A stretch of 64,000 nt of DNA from Flavobacterium aerium (GCF_030766725.1 NZ_JARQWR010000007.1:208664-272663), one strand, 5' to 3'. Shown: positions 35,747 through 45,633, numbered from the stretch's first letter. Notes: generated by a model not told the origin, from the letters alone. Numbers and translations: made by a program.

Positions 35747-36367
35747 ATGAATAGTATATTACATCCTACTTATTTCCCTTCTATTAGTCATTTTGCTGTT
35801 ATCGCCCAATCTGACACGATTACTTTTGAAATGGAAGACCACTTTCAGAAACAAACAAATAGAAACAGAATGTACATCTACAGCCCAAATGGGACGCAGT
35901 TATTGAACATCCCTATTAAACATTCCAGTGCAGCACATCAGAAATACAAAGAAATCCAAATAGAAGATGCTTTTAATTGGCAAAAAATCCATTTCAAATC
36001 ATTGGAAGCTGCTTATAGAAGCTCACCATTTTTTGAATATTTTGAAGATGATTTAATGCCCGTTTTCGAAAAAAAACATACTTTTCTACTGGACTTGAAT
36101 TTACAGATTATTGAGATTTTAAAGAATTGTCTTGGAATGAAATTCGATTACAAACAAACTACCGAGTATTTTCACCAGGCAGAGGATTTAACTGATTTTC
36201 GTTATTTAGCTAATGGGAAAAAAGATGCCTCACAATTTGAACCTTATACTCAGGTTTTCGAAGAAAAACATGGCTATATAAACAATCTGAGTATCTTAGA
36301 CCTACTTTTTAACGAAGGTCGATATGCATTGGACTATTTGAAAAATCAGCCGTTAATCATCCAATAA
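35747..36367 (+). CDS. WbqC-family protein
   Basis: The 206-residue protein matches the WbqC pattern: 'HPTYFPSISHFAVIAQSD' at the start, 'QKQTNRNRMYIYSPNG', 'NIPIKHSSAAHQKYKEIQID'-like text near 50-70, and 'WQKIHFKSLEAAYRSSPFFEYF' (about 76-97). WbqC proteins are found in O-antigen and other clusters and next to lepB in Flavobacteriia. Biochemical function is not settled. It stands alone between two terminator or convergent regions. Confidence 0.85.
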   Translation: MNSILHPTYFPSISHFAVIAQSDTITFEMEDHFQKQTNRNRMYIYSPNGTQLLNIPIKHSSAAHQKYKEIQIEDAFNWQKIHFKSLEAAYRSSPFFEYFEDDLMPVFEKKHTFLLDLNLQIIEILKNCLGMKFDYKQTTEYFHQAEDLTDFRYLANGKKDASQFEPYTQVFEEKHGYINNLSILDLLFNEGRYALDYLKNQPLIIQ

Positions 36368-36420
36368 TTTAACGAATACTTTTCTTAGGAATTGTAGTAT
36401 TGTAAAGCAATAATAGAAGA

Positions 36421-37452
36421 TTAATCTTCAAAGGCTATTCGAGCCATAATTGGAAAGTGATCCGAATTTACAAAGGATGTAAAGTTTTTAAAGCTCTTTA
36501 CTTTCATAGTTTTATCGGCAAATATATAATCTATTCGGGCTGGATAATATCGGTAATTATAAGACTTCCCTACTCCACTACCTGCTTCTTCAAAGCTATC
36601 TTTCAGGTTTCCTTTAATATTACGGTACACAAAAGAAAATGCGCTATTATTCATATCTCCGCATATCATTTGAGGATAATGGCAATCTTTTTTATGATTC
36701 TTAATCATTTCGGCTTGCATCTGTTGCTCCTTGAAAGCCTCACTAATACGCTTGAAAATCATCTCTGATTTCTCCTGATTAATCTCTTCATGAATATCTG
36801 GGCTAATCTTGATTGATTGCATGTGCATACTGTACACTCTAATGGTATCTTTTCCTTTTTTAATATCAGCAAAAATCACATTATTTCCAGAATTAGGAAA
36901 TTCAATATCACCGTTATGAACTATCGGAAATTTAGAGAAAATAGCTTGTCCGTACTTATTCTTACCGCCTCTTAGAAAAACAAATTTATGCTTGTATTGC
37001 TTGAAGTTGGCTTTATCCAGTGGCGTGAATTCCTGAATACATAATATATCTGGATTTTCTTCTTTTACAAAAGAGGTAATCTGCTCTGGAACATCATGGT
37101 TTGGCATCCATTCATACAAATTGAATAAACGCACATTATAACTCATCAAAGTAAAATCTTTAGTCTCTACCGGAAGTTCTTCCGAAGGGAATTTATAGAA
37201 CTTATTAATGAATGTTATTCCCAATAGAAGTACTATTCCTGAAAGTAACATTTGTTTCTTAATCTGAATTAGCCAATAGATAAAAAACAACAAATTAAAA
37301 ATCAGCATTAACGGCATGAGTAGCGTAAATACAGATAAAATCGGGAATAATTTCGGGGCTAAAAAAGGCAATATATAAGCAATAAAAGTCAATACAGTAA
37401 GAACTATATTAAGAGAAAACATTACTTTATTGAACCATGAGAGGTTTTTCAT
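36421..37452 (-). CDS. membrane-anchored endonuclease/exonuclease/phosphatase-family protein
   Basis: The 343-residue protein has three N-terminal membrane spans (about 10-32, 36-60 and 65-82) and an EEP domain (about 100-343) with 'MSYNVRLFN', 'DILCIQEF', 'ICGDMNNSAFSFVYR', and the final 'NSDHFPIMARI'. Metal-binding Asn, Glu, Asp/Asn and Asp/His residues are all there, so it should be an active phosphodiesterase. The substrate is unknown (nucleic acid, lipid or nucleotide). It is the downstream end of a same-strand run with two rhomboids and mutL. Confidence 0.87.
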   Translation of the reverse strand: MKNLSWFNKVMFSLNIVLTVLTFIAYILPFLAPKLFPILSVFTLLMPLMLIFNLLFFIYWLIQIKKQMLLSGIVLLLGITFINKFYKFPSEELPVETKDFTLMSYNVRLFNLYEWMPNHDVPEQITSFVKEENPDILCIQEFTPLDKANFKQYKHKFVFLRGGKNKYGQAIFSKFPIVHNGDIEFPNSGNNVIFADIKKGKDTIRVYSMHMQSIKISPDIHEEINQEKSEMIFKRISEAFKEQQMQAEMIKNHKKDCHYPQMICGDMNNSAFSFVYRNIKGNLKDSFEEAGSGVGKSYNYRYYPARIDYIFADKTMKVKSFKNFTSFVNSDHFPIMARIAFED

Positions 37453-37502
37453 TATTAACTTATATTACAAATAGACTGTCTTCTTACACAACCTATATAC
37501 TA

Positions 37503-38369
37503 TTATTTTCCTGCTTTGAATAAAAATTCTTTTTCTTCTTTACTCAGGCTATCATATCCTGATTGACTGATTTTATCTAAAATCTCATCAATCTGTTGTT
37601 GTGATTTATCTTTTGTTACCGTTGCTCTACTCGTTGGAGTGAAATTTGGTGATGTTTTATTTTTATGTACCTTTTTAAAAGGTGTACTTTTTCTTGGCTT
37701 AAATAATGTGACTGCCCAATCTAGTACTGCCGTAATTCCTTTTGTCAAATCGGTTCCATTTTGCAACATCTTAATATAAAAGAATCCAAAAAATGCACCG
37801 CCTAAATGCGCAATATGCCCTCCTGTATTCCCCATTGGCAATTGAATTAAATCCAAAAGGACAATAACGAAAGCAACATGCCATAATTTCACATTACCAA
37901 TCAACAATAATCTTAATTGCATATAAGGCGCATACGTAGCCACACCAACTAAAATAGCCATGATAGCACCCGAAGCTCCTACAATTATATTCACATTACC
38001 CAGAACTACATAGCTTAAAACAAATATAATTCCTGCAAATATGGCTGACAGTAAGTACAATCCTAAAAATTGCTTTTGTGTAAAATAGGTTAGAAATAAC
38101 CTGCTGGCAAAATGAAGCACCATCATATTAAACAGCAAATGCAAAAATCCAGCATGAAAAAAAGCATACGTCAACAGCGTCCAAGGTCGTACTAATACCA
38201 CTAAAGGATCTGATGATAATGCTAACCAATTTGGCAAATTAAATATCCCTAATTGGAAGCTATAAAAAAAGATCAACGAAACAATATACAATCCAATATT
38301 CCAAAAGATGAGTCGCTGCGCGATTCCACCCATTTTATATTGCAATTTTAAATCATCAAGTATATTCAT
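37503..38369 (-). CDS. rhomboid-family intramembrane serine protease
   Basis: The 288-residue protein has six membrane spans. The catalytic serine is in 'VGASGAIMAILVG' and the histidine in 'GHIAHLGGAFFGF', with the conserved 'AFFHAGFLHLLFNMMVL' between spans 1 and 2. A cytoplasmic C-terminal tail of about 70 residues is charged and ends in a small helical segment ('QQQIDEILDKISQSGYDSLSKEEKEFLFKAG' pieces), a tail common to Bacteroidota rhomboids. It is a paralogue of the next upstream gene. Confidence 0.9.
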   Translation of the reverse strand: MNILDDLKLQYKMGGIAQRLIFWNIGLYIVSLIFFYSFQLGIFNLPNWLALSSDPLVVLVRPWTLLTYAFFHAGFLHLLFNMMVLHFASRLFLTYFTQKQFLGLYLLSAIFAGIIFVLSYVVLGNVNIIVGASGAIMAILVGVATYAPYMQLRLLLIGNVKLWHVAFVIVLLDLIQLPMGNTGGHIAHLGGAFFGFFYIKMLQNGTDLTKGITAVLDWAVTLFKPRKSTPFKKVHKNKTSPNFTPTSRATVTKDKSQQQIDEILDKISQSGYDSLSKEEKEFLFKAGK

Positions 38370-38464
38370 TTTTATACAATGTTATTAAACGTAAAAATTC
38401 TGATTTTCTGTTATTCGAGTACTCTTTTTTAACCTTTTTTCTTATTGTACTAGACTACTTCATA

Positions 38465-39211
38465 TTATCGATCCCAGCGATTATCATTGAACTGGTTTTT
38501 CTTCCAATACCACATAATCAGGAATCCGAAAAGTGCGCCACCTACGTGAGCAAAATGGGCGATTCCACCTCCAAAAACAGAAAATCCTGTCACTCCAGAG
38601 AATAAATCCAATGCTATTAAACCTGGTACAAAGTACTTCGCTTTAATAGGGAATGGAACAAATAGTAGCATCAACTCCGCATTTGGAAACATAAAAGCAA
38701 AAGCAACTAACACTCCATAAATAGCTCCAGAGGCTCCTACAACTGGAGTCATAAAGGAACTAATAAAATTCTGAAAATCTGAAGTTGATAAAACCTGTTC
38801 CCAGCGTGTATCAAACTTTCCTTCATTTAATATGCTAATAATCTCTGTCTTATTAAAACCATTACTCAACAATGTATTCAATCCATCGTGGAAATAATAA
38901 TAGTTTACCCCCGTATGGATTAAAGCAGCACCCAGTCCGCAAGAAATATAAAAGAACAAAAACTTTTTACTTCCCCAGAACTGTTCTAATGCTGACCCAA
39001 AGGCAAACAGGGCATACATATTAAATAAAATATGCATAAAATTCCCGTGCATAAACATATGGCTAATAACCTGCCAATATTGAAAATTTGCGTTTTCAGG
39101 ATAATACATTGATAAAAGCTTATAGGCTACATCACCTACTACTAATGTTCCAATAAAAAAGATAACATTTAAAATGATCAGCTGTTTTACAGCTTCCGGT
39201 ATGTTTCTCAT
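38465..39211 (-). CDS. rhomboid-family intramembrane serine protease
   Basis: The 248-residue protein also has six spans, with 'MFMHGNFMHILFNMYALFAFG', the catalytic serine in 'VVGASGAIYGVLVAF' and the histidine in 'IAHFAHVGGALFGF'. It lacks the long tail of its neighbour but has a loop of about 45 residues between spans 3 and 4 ('NKTEIISILNEG'). It overlaps the stop codon of mutL by four bases (ATGA), so it is translationally coupled to mutL. Confidence 0.9.
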   Translation of the reverse strand: MRNIPEAVKQLIILNVIFFIGTLVVGDVAYKLLSMYYPENANFQYWQVISHMFMHGNFMHILFNMYALFAFGSALEQFWGSKKFLFFYISCGLGAALIHTGVNYYYFHDGLNTLLSNGFNKTEIISILNEGKFDTRWEQVLSTSDFQNFISSFMTPVVGASGAIYGVLVAFAFMFPNAELMLLFVPFPIKAKYFVPGLIALDLFSGVTGFSVFGGGIAHFAHVGGALFGFLIMWYWKKNQFNDNRWDR

Positions 39212-41064
39212 AGTGTAAATTTTTTGTCTATATCTTCCACACTCATAGTGATGAAAGTTGGTTTTTGAAAAGGAGATACATTTGGCTCTTTACAAGCAAA
39301 TAAAGCATTCACTAAATTCTCCTGTTCTAGTTCTGTTAAAAAGGTTCCTGTTTTCACGGCCAAACTTTTAGCCATGGACTTCGCAATACTATCATTCTGA
39401 CAGAAACTACTATCCGGAATTCCGTCTTGTAAATCATTCAACAATTGTTCCAATAAAATAGACACTTCACTTTCTGTCACATTGACGGGTAACCCTAATA
39501 TTACCAGATTTTCTCCTTGTTCTTCCTCAAATACAAAACCGGTATTAATCAATGATGTTTTTAACTCTGTAATCAAATCCATTTCAAACCTTGAAAAATA
39601 TAATGTCAATGGAAATAACAATTGCTGACTATTGGCTTGTGAAACAGTCATGTTTGTCAAAAACTGTTCGTATAAAATACGTTGATGTGCCCTTTGTTGA
39701 TCCATTATCACCATTCCAGATTTAATAGGACTAACAATATATTTTTTATGGATCTGATACGTCTTATTAATCGATTCTTCAATCTCCTTGTCATTGAATA
39801 AAGAACCTGTCACTTCCTCTGATTCAAACTGCATTTCGGTAACTTCTTCTGTATCGCGCTTTAAGCCAACATATAGACTTTCCCAATTAGACGTACTTTC
39901 TGGTTTTTTGTAACTGTAATTTGAAGAGAAATTTTTAACAGGCTTCTCTTTTTCTTCTATAAATGGATTATAGGTTGAATCTACCTGAATTAATGGTGTA
40001 GATGCTTCTTTATTTTGATAATTGTATGGTGTATCTAAATTTGAATCTCGATCAAAATCCAAAACGGGTGCTACATTAAACTGCCCTAAACTATGCTTCA
40101 CAGAAGAACGTAGAATAGCATATAAAGCATGCTCATCATCAAACTTAATCTCTGTTTTAGTAGGATGAATGTTAATATCAATCGTATTCGGCGGTACCTC
40201 TAAGTAAATAAAATAACTCGGTTGGGAACCATCTTTCAAAATCCCTTCATAGGCAGACATGATGGCATGGTGTAAATAACCACTGCGAATGTATCGGTCA
40301 TTCACAAAGAAAAATTGCTCTCCTCTATTCTTTTTCGCAAATTCTGGTTTACCTACAAAACCTTGTATTGTAACAATCTCTGTTGTTTCCTGAATGGGGA
40401 CTAATTTCTCATTCGTTTTACCACTAAAAATATTGACAATACGTTGTCTGTAATTTGAAGCCGGTAAGTTGAACGATTCACTACCATTGTGGTACATCAC
40501 AAAGTGAATATTAGGATGTGCCAAAGCTACGCGTTGAAATTCATCCATAATATGACGCTGCTCTACTGTATCCGATTTTAGGAAATTACGACGGGCAGGA
40601 ATATTAAAGAATAAATTTTTAATTGCAAATGAAGTTCCTTTCGGCAAAACAGCAACATCTTGAGAAACAAACTTGCTTCCTTCAATAATAAGATGTGTTC
40701 CTAATTCTTCTTGGTCTTGTTTGGTTTTCATTTCCACATGAGCAATTGCCGCAATAGAGGCTAATGCTTCTCCACGAAACCCTTTGGTATGCAATGAGAA
40801 TAAATCTTCTGCATGACGTATTTTTGAGGTCGCATGACGTTCAAAACACAAACGAGCATCTGTCACTGACATTCCTTGTCCATTATCAATTACCTGTACG
40901 AGCGTTTTCCCCGCATCCTTTACAATTAATTTAATTTCAGTAGCCTTTGCATCAACAGCATTTTCAAGCAATTCTTTTACCACAGAGGCTGGTCGCTGAA
41001 CGACTTCACCCGCTGCAATTTGGTTCGCTACATGATCAGGAAGTAATTGAATTATACTAGACAT
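39208..41064 (-). CDS. mutL: DNA mismatch repair protein MutL
   Basis: The 618-residue protein has an N-terminal GHKL ATPase (1-330) with 'ENAVDAKATEI', 'DNGQGM' and 'TKGFRGEALASIAAIA', and a C-terminal dimerisation/endonuclease region (about 420-618). In place of the metal-binding motif DQHA(x)2E(x)4E the protein reads 'DQQRAHQRILYE', so the nuclease motif is altered. MutL couples MutS to strand incision. A -7 box TAACTTTG (41104-41097, minus strand) precedes the gene by about 33 bases. It is the first gene of the mutL-rhomboid run. Confidence 0.95.
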   Translation of the reverse strand: MSSIIQLLPDHVANQIAAGEVVQRPASVVKELLENAVDAKATEIKLIVKDAGKTLVQVIDNGQGMSVTDARLCFERHATSKIRHAEDLFSLHTKGFRGEALASIAAIAHVEMKTKQDQEELGTHLIIEGSKFVSQDVAVLPKGTSFAIKNLFFNIPARRNFLKSDTVEQRHIMDEFQRVALAHPNIHFVMYHNGSESFNLPASNYRQRIVNIFSGKTNEKLVPIQETTEIVTIQGFVGKPEFAKKNRGEQFFFVNDRYIRSGYLHHAIMSAYEGILKDGSQPSYFIYLEVPPNTIDINIHPTKTEIKFDDEHALYAILRSSVKHSLGQFNVAPVLDFDRDSNLDTPYNYQNKEASTPLIQVDSTYNPFIEEKEKPVKNFSSNYSYKKPESTSNWESLYVGLKRDTEEVTEMQFESEEVTGSLFNDKEIEESINKTYQIHKKYIVSPIKSGMVIMDQQRAHQRILYEQFLTNMTVSQANSQQLLFPLTLYFSRFEMDLITELKTSLINTGFVFEEEQGENLVILGLPVNVTESEVSILLEQLLNDLQDGIPDSSFCQNDSIAKSMAKSLAVKTGTFLTELEQENLVNALFACKEPNVSPFQKPTFITMSVEDIDKKFTL

Positions 41065-41157
41065 TTGTGGATTTTACAGTGAATTTGATTAACTTCCAAA
41101 GTTACACATTTAATGTCGAAATTTAAAAATGAATCCTTTTGAAAATAGCCATAAAAC

Positions 41158-41197
41158 AAAAAACCTATAGGATTCCTCAAAATCCTATAGGTTTTTT
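41158..41197 (-). terminator. terminator after ribH
   Basis: CCTATAGGATT (41164-41174) pairs with its exact complement at 41181-41191 around CCTCAA, flanked by six A and six T, giving a 17-base stem. It lies 37 bases beyond the ribH stop codon on the minus strand. Confidence 0.92.
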
Positions 41198-41233
41198 CTG
41201 AAACACAAACTTTTACGTTTGTACTTGTTTATT

Positions 41234-41728
41234 TTATAAAGAGGCTTGAAGTCTTAAGTTTGCCATTTTTATAGCTACTACAGCTGCTTCAGTTCCTTTA
41301 TTTCCGTGAATGCCACCACTTCTATCAATAGATTGTTGTAATGTATTATCCGTTAGTACACAGAAAATAACTGGAATATCCGTTTGAACATTCAAATCTT
41401 TAATTCCTTGTGCTACCGCTTCACAAACAAAATCGAAATGCTTCGTTTCTCCTTGTATTACACATCCTATAGCAATGACTGCATCTACATTTTGTGTTTG
41501 CAGCATTTTTTTAGAACCGTAAATTAACTCATAACTTCCAGGTACATCCCAACGAACGATATTTTCTGCAGGAACTCCATTTTCTAATAAAGTGTCGTTT
41601 GCTCCAGAAAAAAGCCCTTCTGTAATTTTCTCATTCCACTCTGAAACAACAATCCCAAACCGAAAATTTTTCGCGTTTGGGATTGCATTTTTGTCGTAAT
41701 CAGATAAGTTTTTATTGATTGTTGCCAT
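41234..41728 (-). CDS. ribH: 6,7-dimethyl-8-ribityllumazine synthase
   Basis: The 164-residue enzyme shows 'FRFGIVVSEWNEKITEGL' (substrate-binding Trp/Asn), 'VPGSYEL' (about 59-65), 'VIQGETKHFDFVCEA' with the catalytic His, and the C-terminal 'GGIHGNKGTEAA'. It condenses the ribityl-uracil and butanone-phosphate precursors in riboflavin synthesis. The ATG at 41728 is chosen; a TTG at 41749 would add seven residues and overlap the preceding gene. It is coupled to the TPR gene (4-base gap). No FMN riboswitch is seen upstream. Confidence 0.95.
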   Translation of the reverse strand: MATINKNLSDYDKNAIPNAKNFRFGIVVSEWNEKITEGLFSGANDTLLENGVPAENIVRWDVPGSYELIYGSKKMLQTQNVDAVIAIGCVIQGETKHFDFVCEAVAQGIKDLNVQTDIPVIFCVLTDNTLQQSIDRSGGIHGNKGTEAAVVAIKMANLRLQASL

Positions 41729-41732
41729 ATTG

Positions 41733-42503
41733 TTATTGCGCCATTCCAATCAAAGCGTCAATTGATGCCGCTTCTGGAGTAGTGTCATAATTATTTTTAA
41801 TATCATTAAAGTACTGTAAAGCTTTGTCTTTTTTACCTAATGATAAAGCTACTTGACCAGCTTTCAATAAATATCTTGGTGTTGTTAAATCATTTTTATT
41901 AGATTTTGCTGCTTTTTCATAGTAATCCAAAGCTTCATCTAATTGATTATTTTGAGAGAATGCATCTCCAATTGCTCCTTTTGCAACAGCATTAAGAATC
42001 ATATCATCAGAATGGAATTTATCCAATTCAGCAATAGCTTCTTTATACTTGTTAATATTTAAGTAAGCCATTCCAGCATAGTAATGCGCTAAGTTTACAG
42101 CATTTGTTCCAGAATATTTATCTGCGATATCAATAAATCCAAATTTACCTTCTCCTCCTTTTAAAGACAAGTTGTACAAAGAATCACTTGCTACACCATT
42201 AACTGCCTGTTGGAAGTATTGTTGTGCTTGAAACATTTCATTTGCTGCTTCCTCTTCTTTAGGCTCAGTCACAAATTTACCGTATAACAAATAACCAGCT
42301 GTAGCCAAAGCCACAACACCAACTATACCGAAAATATATTTTTGATTTTTAGCTACCCAATTCTCAGTTCTTGAAACACCTGCATCCAAAGTACTGAATA
42401 CCTCAGCAGTTGTACTGTGTTGATCAGCCTCATTCGCTAACCCTGTTTCATCAATCTCATTAGGTTTTGGAGCTTTATATCCTCTTTTGTTATAAGTTGC
42501 CAT
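41733..42503 (-). CDS. TPR-repeat membrane protein (YfgM-like)
   Basis: The 256-residue protein has a cytoplasmic N-terminus of about 50 residues, one membrane span (about 53-73) and a periplasmic tetratricopeptide region (about 95-250) with 'AHYYAGMAYLNINKYKEAIAEL', 'AKGAIGDAFSQNNQLDEALDYYEKA' and 'PRYLLKAGQVALSLGKKDKALQYFNDI' units. This is the architecture of YfgM-like chaperone/partner proteins. Location next to ribH is conserved in Flavobacteriia. A minus-strand TATTTTTG at 42533-42526 may be its -7 box, and it is divergent from recF. Confidence 0.85.
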   Translation of the reverse strand: MATYNKRGYKAPKPNEIDETGLANEADQHSTTAEVFSTLDAGVSRTENWVAKNQKYIFGIVGVVALATAGYLLYGKFVTEPKEEEAANEMFQAQQYFQQAVNGVASDSLYNLSLKGGEGKFGFIDIADKYSGTNAVNLAHYYAGMAYLNINKYKEAIAELDKFHSDDMILNAVAKGAIGDAFSQNNQLDEALDYYEKAAKSNKNDLTTPRYLLKAGQVALSLGKKDKALQYFNDIKNNYDTTPEAASIDALIGMAQ

Positions 42504-42648
42504 TTATTATTAATTAAGTGAACGGCAAAAATAAAATTTTTATTCAAATCTAAAAGGTCTTTTGTCGATATTTTTCAATAATTTGCACCCTTTTAGAAAA
42601 ACCACTATAAAAAGTACAAAGTTCTCACTATCAGCCCAGCGTTTGTAG

Positions 42649-43728
42649 ATGTATTTAAAAAAATTATCCTTATTCAATTATAAAAATTTCACCGAAGCTT
42701 CTTTTGACTTCGACAGCAAGATTAATTGCTTTGTCGGCAAAAATGGTATTGGTAAAACGAACATCCTTGATGCCATTTATCACCTTTCCTACGGAAAAAG
42801 TTATTTCAATCCACTTGCTGTACAAAATATCAAGCACGGAGAAGATTTTTTTGTAATTGATGGTGAATTTGAAAAGAATGGCCGTAATGAGCAAATTGTT
42901 TGTAGTTTAAAAAAAGGTTTAAAAAAAATTCTTAAGCGAAATGGCAAAACGTATGATAAGTTCTCCGATCATATTGGTTTTATCCCTCTCGTTATTATTT
43001 CTCCTGCCGATCGTGATTTGATTACCGAAGGTAGTGAAACTCGTCGCAAATTTATCGATAGTGTTATCTCACAACTTGACAGCTTATACCTTCAGGAATT
43101 AATCCAATACCAAAAGATTATTAGTCAGCGTAATGCTTTATTAAAATATTTTGCCATCAATCACGTCTTTGAGCCTGATACATTATCCATCTACAATGAA
43201 CAGTTGGATCAATTAGGGCATCATATTTTTGAGAAACGAAAAAGTTTTATTGACAACTTTATTCCTATTTTCAATAAGCATCACCAAGCCATAACGGATA
43301 GCGCCGAAGAAGTAACATTAGTCTACGAAAGTCAACTTCATGACCAAAGCCTTCTTACCTTATTAAAAGACAACCTAGCCAAAGATCGCGCTTTACAATA
43401 CACCAGTAGTGGGATTCACAAAGATGATTTAGCTTTTGAAATTGACCATTATCCAATTAAAAAATTCGGCTCACAAGGTCAACAAAAGTCCCTTTTAATT
43501 GCTTTAAAGTTGGCACAATTTGAATTCATCAAAAAGCAAAGTGACGTAAAACCAATTTTATTATTCGATGATATTTTTGACAAATTGGATGAAACCAGAG
43601 TTGGAAAAATCGTTGAAATGGTAAATGACGATAATTTTGGACAGTTATTTATTTCCGATACGCACCCAGAACGAACCGAGGCAATTGTTAAATCGACCCA
43701 CCAGAGTTATAAAATATTTGAACTTTAA
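42649..43728 (+). CDS. recF: DNA replication and repair protein RecF
   Basis: The 359-residue protein has the Walker A motif '[13 protein letters not shown]' (about 29-41), '[13 protein letters not shown]' (D-loop-side helix), '[17 protein letters not shown]' (ABC signature-like, about 275-291) and '[16 protein letters not shown]' (Walker B, about 303-318). RecF loads RecA at gaps via RecOR. The length is standard. It is divergent from the TPR gene and followed after 43 bases by the DUF2461 gene. Confidence 0.95.
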   Translation: MYLKKLSLFNYKNFTEASFDFDSKINCFVGKNGIGKTNILDAIYHLSYGKSYFNPLAVQNIKHGEDFFVIDGEFEKNGRNEQIVCSLKKGLKKILKRNGKTYDKFSDHIGFIPLVIISPADRDLITEGSETRRKFIDSVISQLDSLYLQELIQYQKIISQRNALLKYFAINHVFEPDTLSIYNEQLDQLGHHIFEKRKSFIDNFIPIFNKHHQAITDSAEEVTLVYESQLHDQSLLTLLKDNLAKDRALQYTSSGIHKDDLAFEIDHYPIKKFGSQGQQKSLLIALKLAQFEFIKKQSDVKPILLFDDIFDKLDETRVGKIVEMVNDDNFGQLFISDTHPERTEAIVKSTHQSYKIFEL

Positions 43729-43771
43729 TTCCAATAATTTTATTAAATTTAGCATATCAAACCAAAATGAC

Positions 43772-44443
43772 ATGCTATCTACCAAAACTCTAGATTTCCT
43801 AGAAGACCTTAAAAAAAACAACCATCGCGAGTGGTTTCAAGAAAACAAATCTCGTTACGAAACTGCTAAAAAAGATTATTACCAATTAATCGCTGATCTT
43901 CTGGAAGCCATGGTTCCACATGACTCTACTTTAGAAGCATTGGAACCTAAAGATTGTGCTTTCAGAATCAATCGTGATATTCGTTTCAGTAAAGATAAAA
44001 CACCATATAAAACACATTTAGGTGTTTGGATGACTATCGGTAAAAAAAGTGGTCTTTTTGCTGGATATTACATTCACATGGAGAAAGGAGCTTCCTTTGT
44101 TGGCGGTGGACTTTATATGCCTCCTGCAGAAGAACTAAAAAAAGTTCGCAAGGAAATAGCTTATTTTGCAGAGGATTTGGAAGAGATACTGAATGAACCT
44201 TCTTTCAAAAAAATCTACGGCACATTGGACCGAAATGATGCCATCGCCCTGAAAAATGCACCTAAAGGATATGATGTAAATCATCCTGCGATTGAGTATC
44301 TCAAATTAAAAAGTTTTACTGCCACGCATCAGTTTGACGACAAATTGCTCACAAGTAAAGATTTTGTTTCAACAATGGTTACGAACTTAGTTGCACTAAA
44401 ACCATTAATTGATTATTTAAATCGTGGCTTAACTACCGAATAA
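43772..44443 (+). CDS. DUF2461 (TIGR02453) family protein
   Basis: The 223-residue protein matches DUF2461 through 'TLDFLEDLKKNNHREWFQENKSRYE' at the start, 'FRINRDIRFSKDKTPYKTHLGVW' (about 72-94) and 'YYIHMEKGASFVGGGLYMP' (about 105-123). The family's role is unknown. I use the ATG at 43772; a longer frame upstream would overlap recF by over 100 bases and lacks family similarity. Confidence 0.88.
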   Translation: MLSTKTLDFLEDLKKNNHREWFQENKSRYETAKKDYYQLIADLLEAMVPHDSTLEALEPKDCAFRINRDIRFSKDKTPYKTHLGVWMTIGKKSGLFAGYYIHMEKGASFVGGGLYMPPAEELKKVRKEIAYFAEDLEEILNEPSFKKIYGTLDRNDAIALKNAPKGYDVNHPAIEYLKLKSFTATHQFDDKLLTSKDFVSTMVTNLVALKPLIDYLNRGLTTE

Positions 44444-44453
44444 TTTTAGTGAC

Positions 44454-44489
44454 TTTGTTTCATATCCCCTTATAATTATAGTACTTTTG
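44454..44489 (+). promoter_or_regulatory. promoter for murB
   Basis: TTTG (44454-44457) and TACTTTTG (44482-44489) match the Bacteroidota -33/-7 pattern with a 24-base spacer, at the upper edge of the usual range. The start codon of murB is 26 bases downstream of the -7 box. Confidence 0.5.
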
Positions 44490-44514
44490 CGCCCATAACC
44501 GTTTTTACAATCCA

Positions 44515-45528
44515 ATGGAAATTAAAACTACTTTTTCTTTAAAAAACTTCAACACTTTTGGTATTGAGGCTAAAGCCAAAAAATTTGTAGCAATACAATC
44601 AATTGATGAATTAAAAACTGTTTTAAAAGAAAATTCCGATGAGCCAAAATTCATTTTGGGCGGCGGAAGCAATATGTTGTTAACACAGGACATCAATGCA
44701 CTCGTAATCCACGTTAACCTAAAAGGTAAAAGAGTCATCCAGGAGGATGAAAATTACGTTTGGGTTGAAGCGCAAGCGGGAGAAAACTGGCATGAATTCG
44801 TTTTATGGTGTATTGATCAGGATTTCGGTGGACTAGAGAATATGTCTCTAATTCCCGGAAATGTAGGTACTACTCCTATTCAAAACATTGGCGCATATGG
44901 AACGGAAATCAAAGATACTTTTGTTTCGTGTACTGCATTAGCCATCAAAGATCTTCAATTAGCTGATTTCACAAATGCTGAATGTCATTTTGGCTACCGT
45001 GAATCTATTTTCAAACACGAGGCTAAAGACCAATACATTATCACATCTGTTATTTTTAAACTGACGCGAAAGGATCACAAGCTAAATACTTCCTACGGTG
45101 CAATCAATACTGCTTTGGAGCAGAACAACATTACTACGCCTACAATTAAAGATGTGAGTAATGCTGTAATTGCTATCCGACAAAGTAAACTTCCAGATCC
45201 AAAAGTACTCGGTAATAGTGGTAGCTTTTTCAAAAATCCAATTGTTTCCAAAAGCGAATTTGAAAAAATACAAGCATTACATCCAGATATGCCCCATTAC
45301 ACTGTTTCGGAAACGCAAGTAAAAGTACCCGCAGGTTGGCTTATTGAACAATCTGGTTTCAAAGGAAAACGTTTTGGTGATGCTGGAGTACACAAAGACC
45401 AGGCGCTTGTTTTGGTAAATTATGGCACAGCAACTGGTCAGGAGATACTAAGCTTATCTAGAAATATTCAAGATACTATTTTAAAAAATTTCGGCATTGC
45501 AATAGAGGCTGAAGTAAATGTGATATAA
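44515..45528 (+). CDS. murB: UDP-N-acetylenolpyruvoylglucosamine reductase
   Basis: The 337-residue enzyme has the FAD motif 'LGGGSNMLL' (about 48-56), 'NIGAYGTEI' (about 125-133), 'FGYRESIFK' with the catalytic Arg, 'LGNSGSFFKNP' with the proton-donor Ser, and C-terminal 'GWLIEQSGFKGKRFGDAGVHKDQALVLVN' elements with the catalytic Glu region. This is a type I MurB. It makes UDP-N-acetylmuramic acid for peptidoglycan. It is transcribed alone from the promoter at 44454. Confidence 0.95.
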   Translation: MEIKTTFSLKNFNTFGIEAKAKKFVAIQSIDELKTVLKENSDEPKFILGGGSNMLLTQDINALVIHVNLKGKRVIQEDENYVWVEAQAGENWHEFVLWCIDQDFGGLENMSLIPGNVGTTPIQNIGAYGTEIKDTFVSCTALAIKDLQLADFTNAECHFGYRESIFKHEAKDQYIITSVIFKLTRKDHKLNTSYGAINTALEQNNITTPTIKDVSNAVIAIRQSKLPDPKVLGNSGSFFKNPIVSKSEFEKIQALHPDMPHYTVSETQVKVPAGWLIEQSGFKGKRFGDAGVHKDQALVLVNYGTATGQEILSLSRNIQDTILKNFGIAIEAEVNVI

Positions 45529-45560
45529 TTGATTTATTGGTAATTGTATTTGTATATTTG
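45529..45560 (+). promoter_or_regulatory. promoter for glycosyltransferase-sigma factor pair
   Basis: TTG (45529-45531) and TATATTTG (45553-45560) are separated by 21 bases, a good fit to the Bacteroidota promoter. The glycosyltransferase start codon is 73 bases downstream. Confidence 0.5.
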
Positions 45561-45633
45561 CCCTGCAATTTCCTACAATATCTTAAATTGTTTACGAAAT
45601 GAACCATTTTTTTAATTTGCTTTACTAAATCAT

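Noticed and set aside
41729..41749. TTG extension of ribH
   Set aside because: It overlaps the TPR gene and adds residues not found in RibH; the ATG at 41728 fits.
41729..42648. FMN riboswitch upstream of ribH
   Set aside because: The gene upstream is coupled with a four-base gap and no RFN-like conserved segments are visible in the leader.
43625..43771. N-terminal extension of the DUF2461 gene within recF
   Set aside because: No family similarity before the ATG at 43772.
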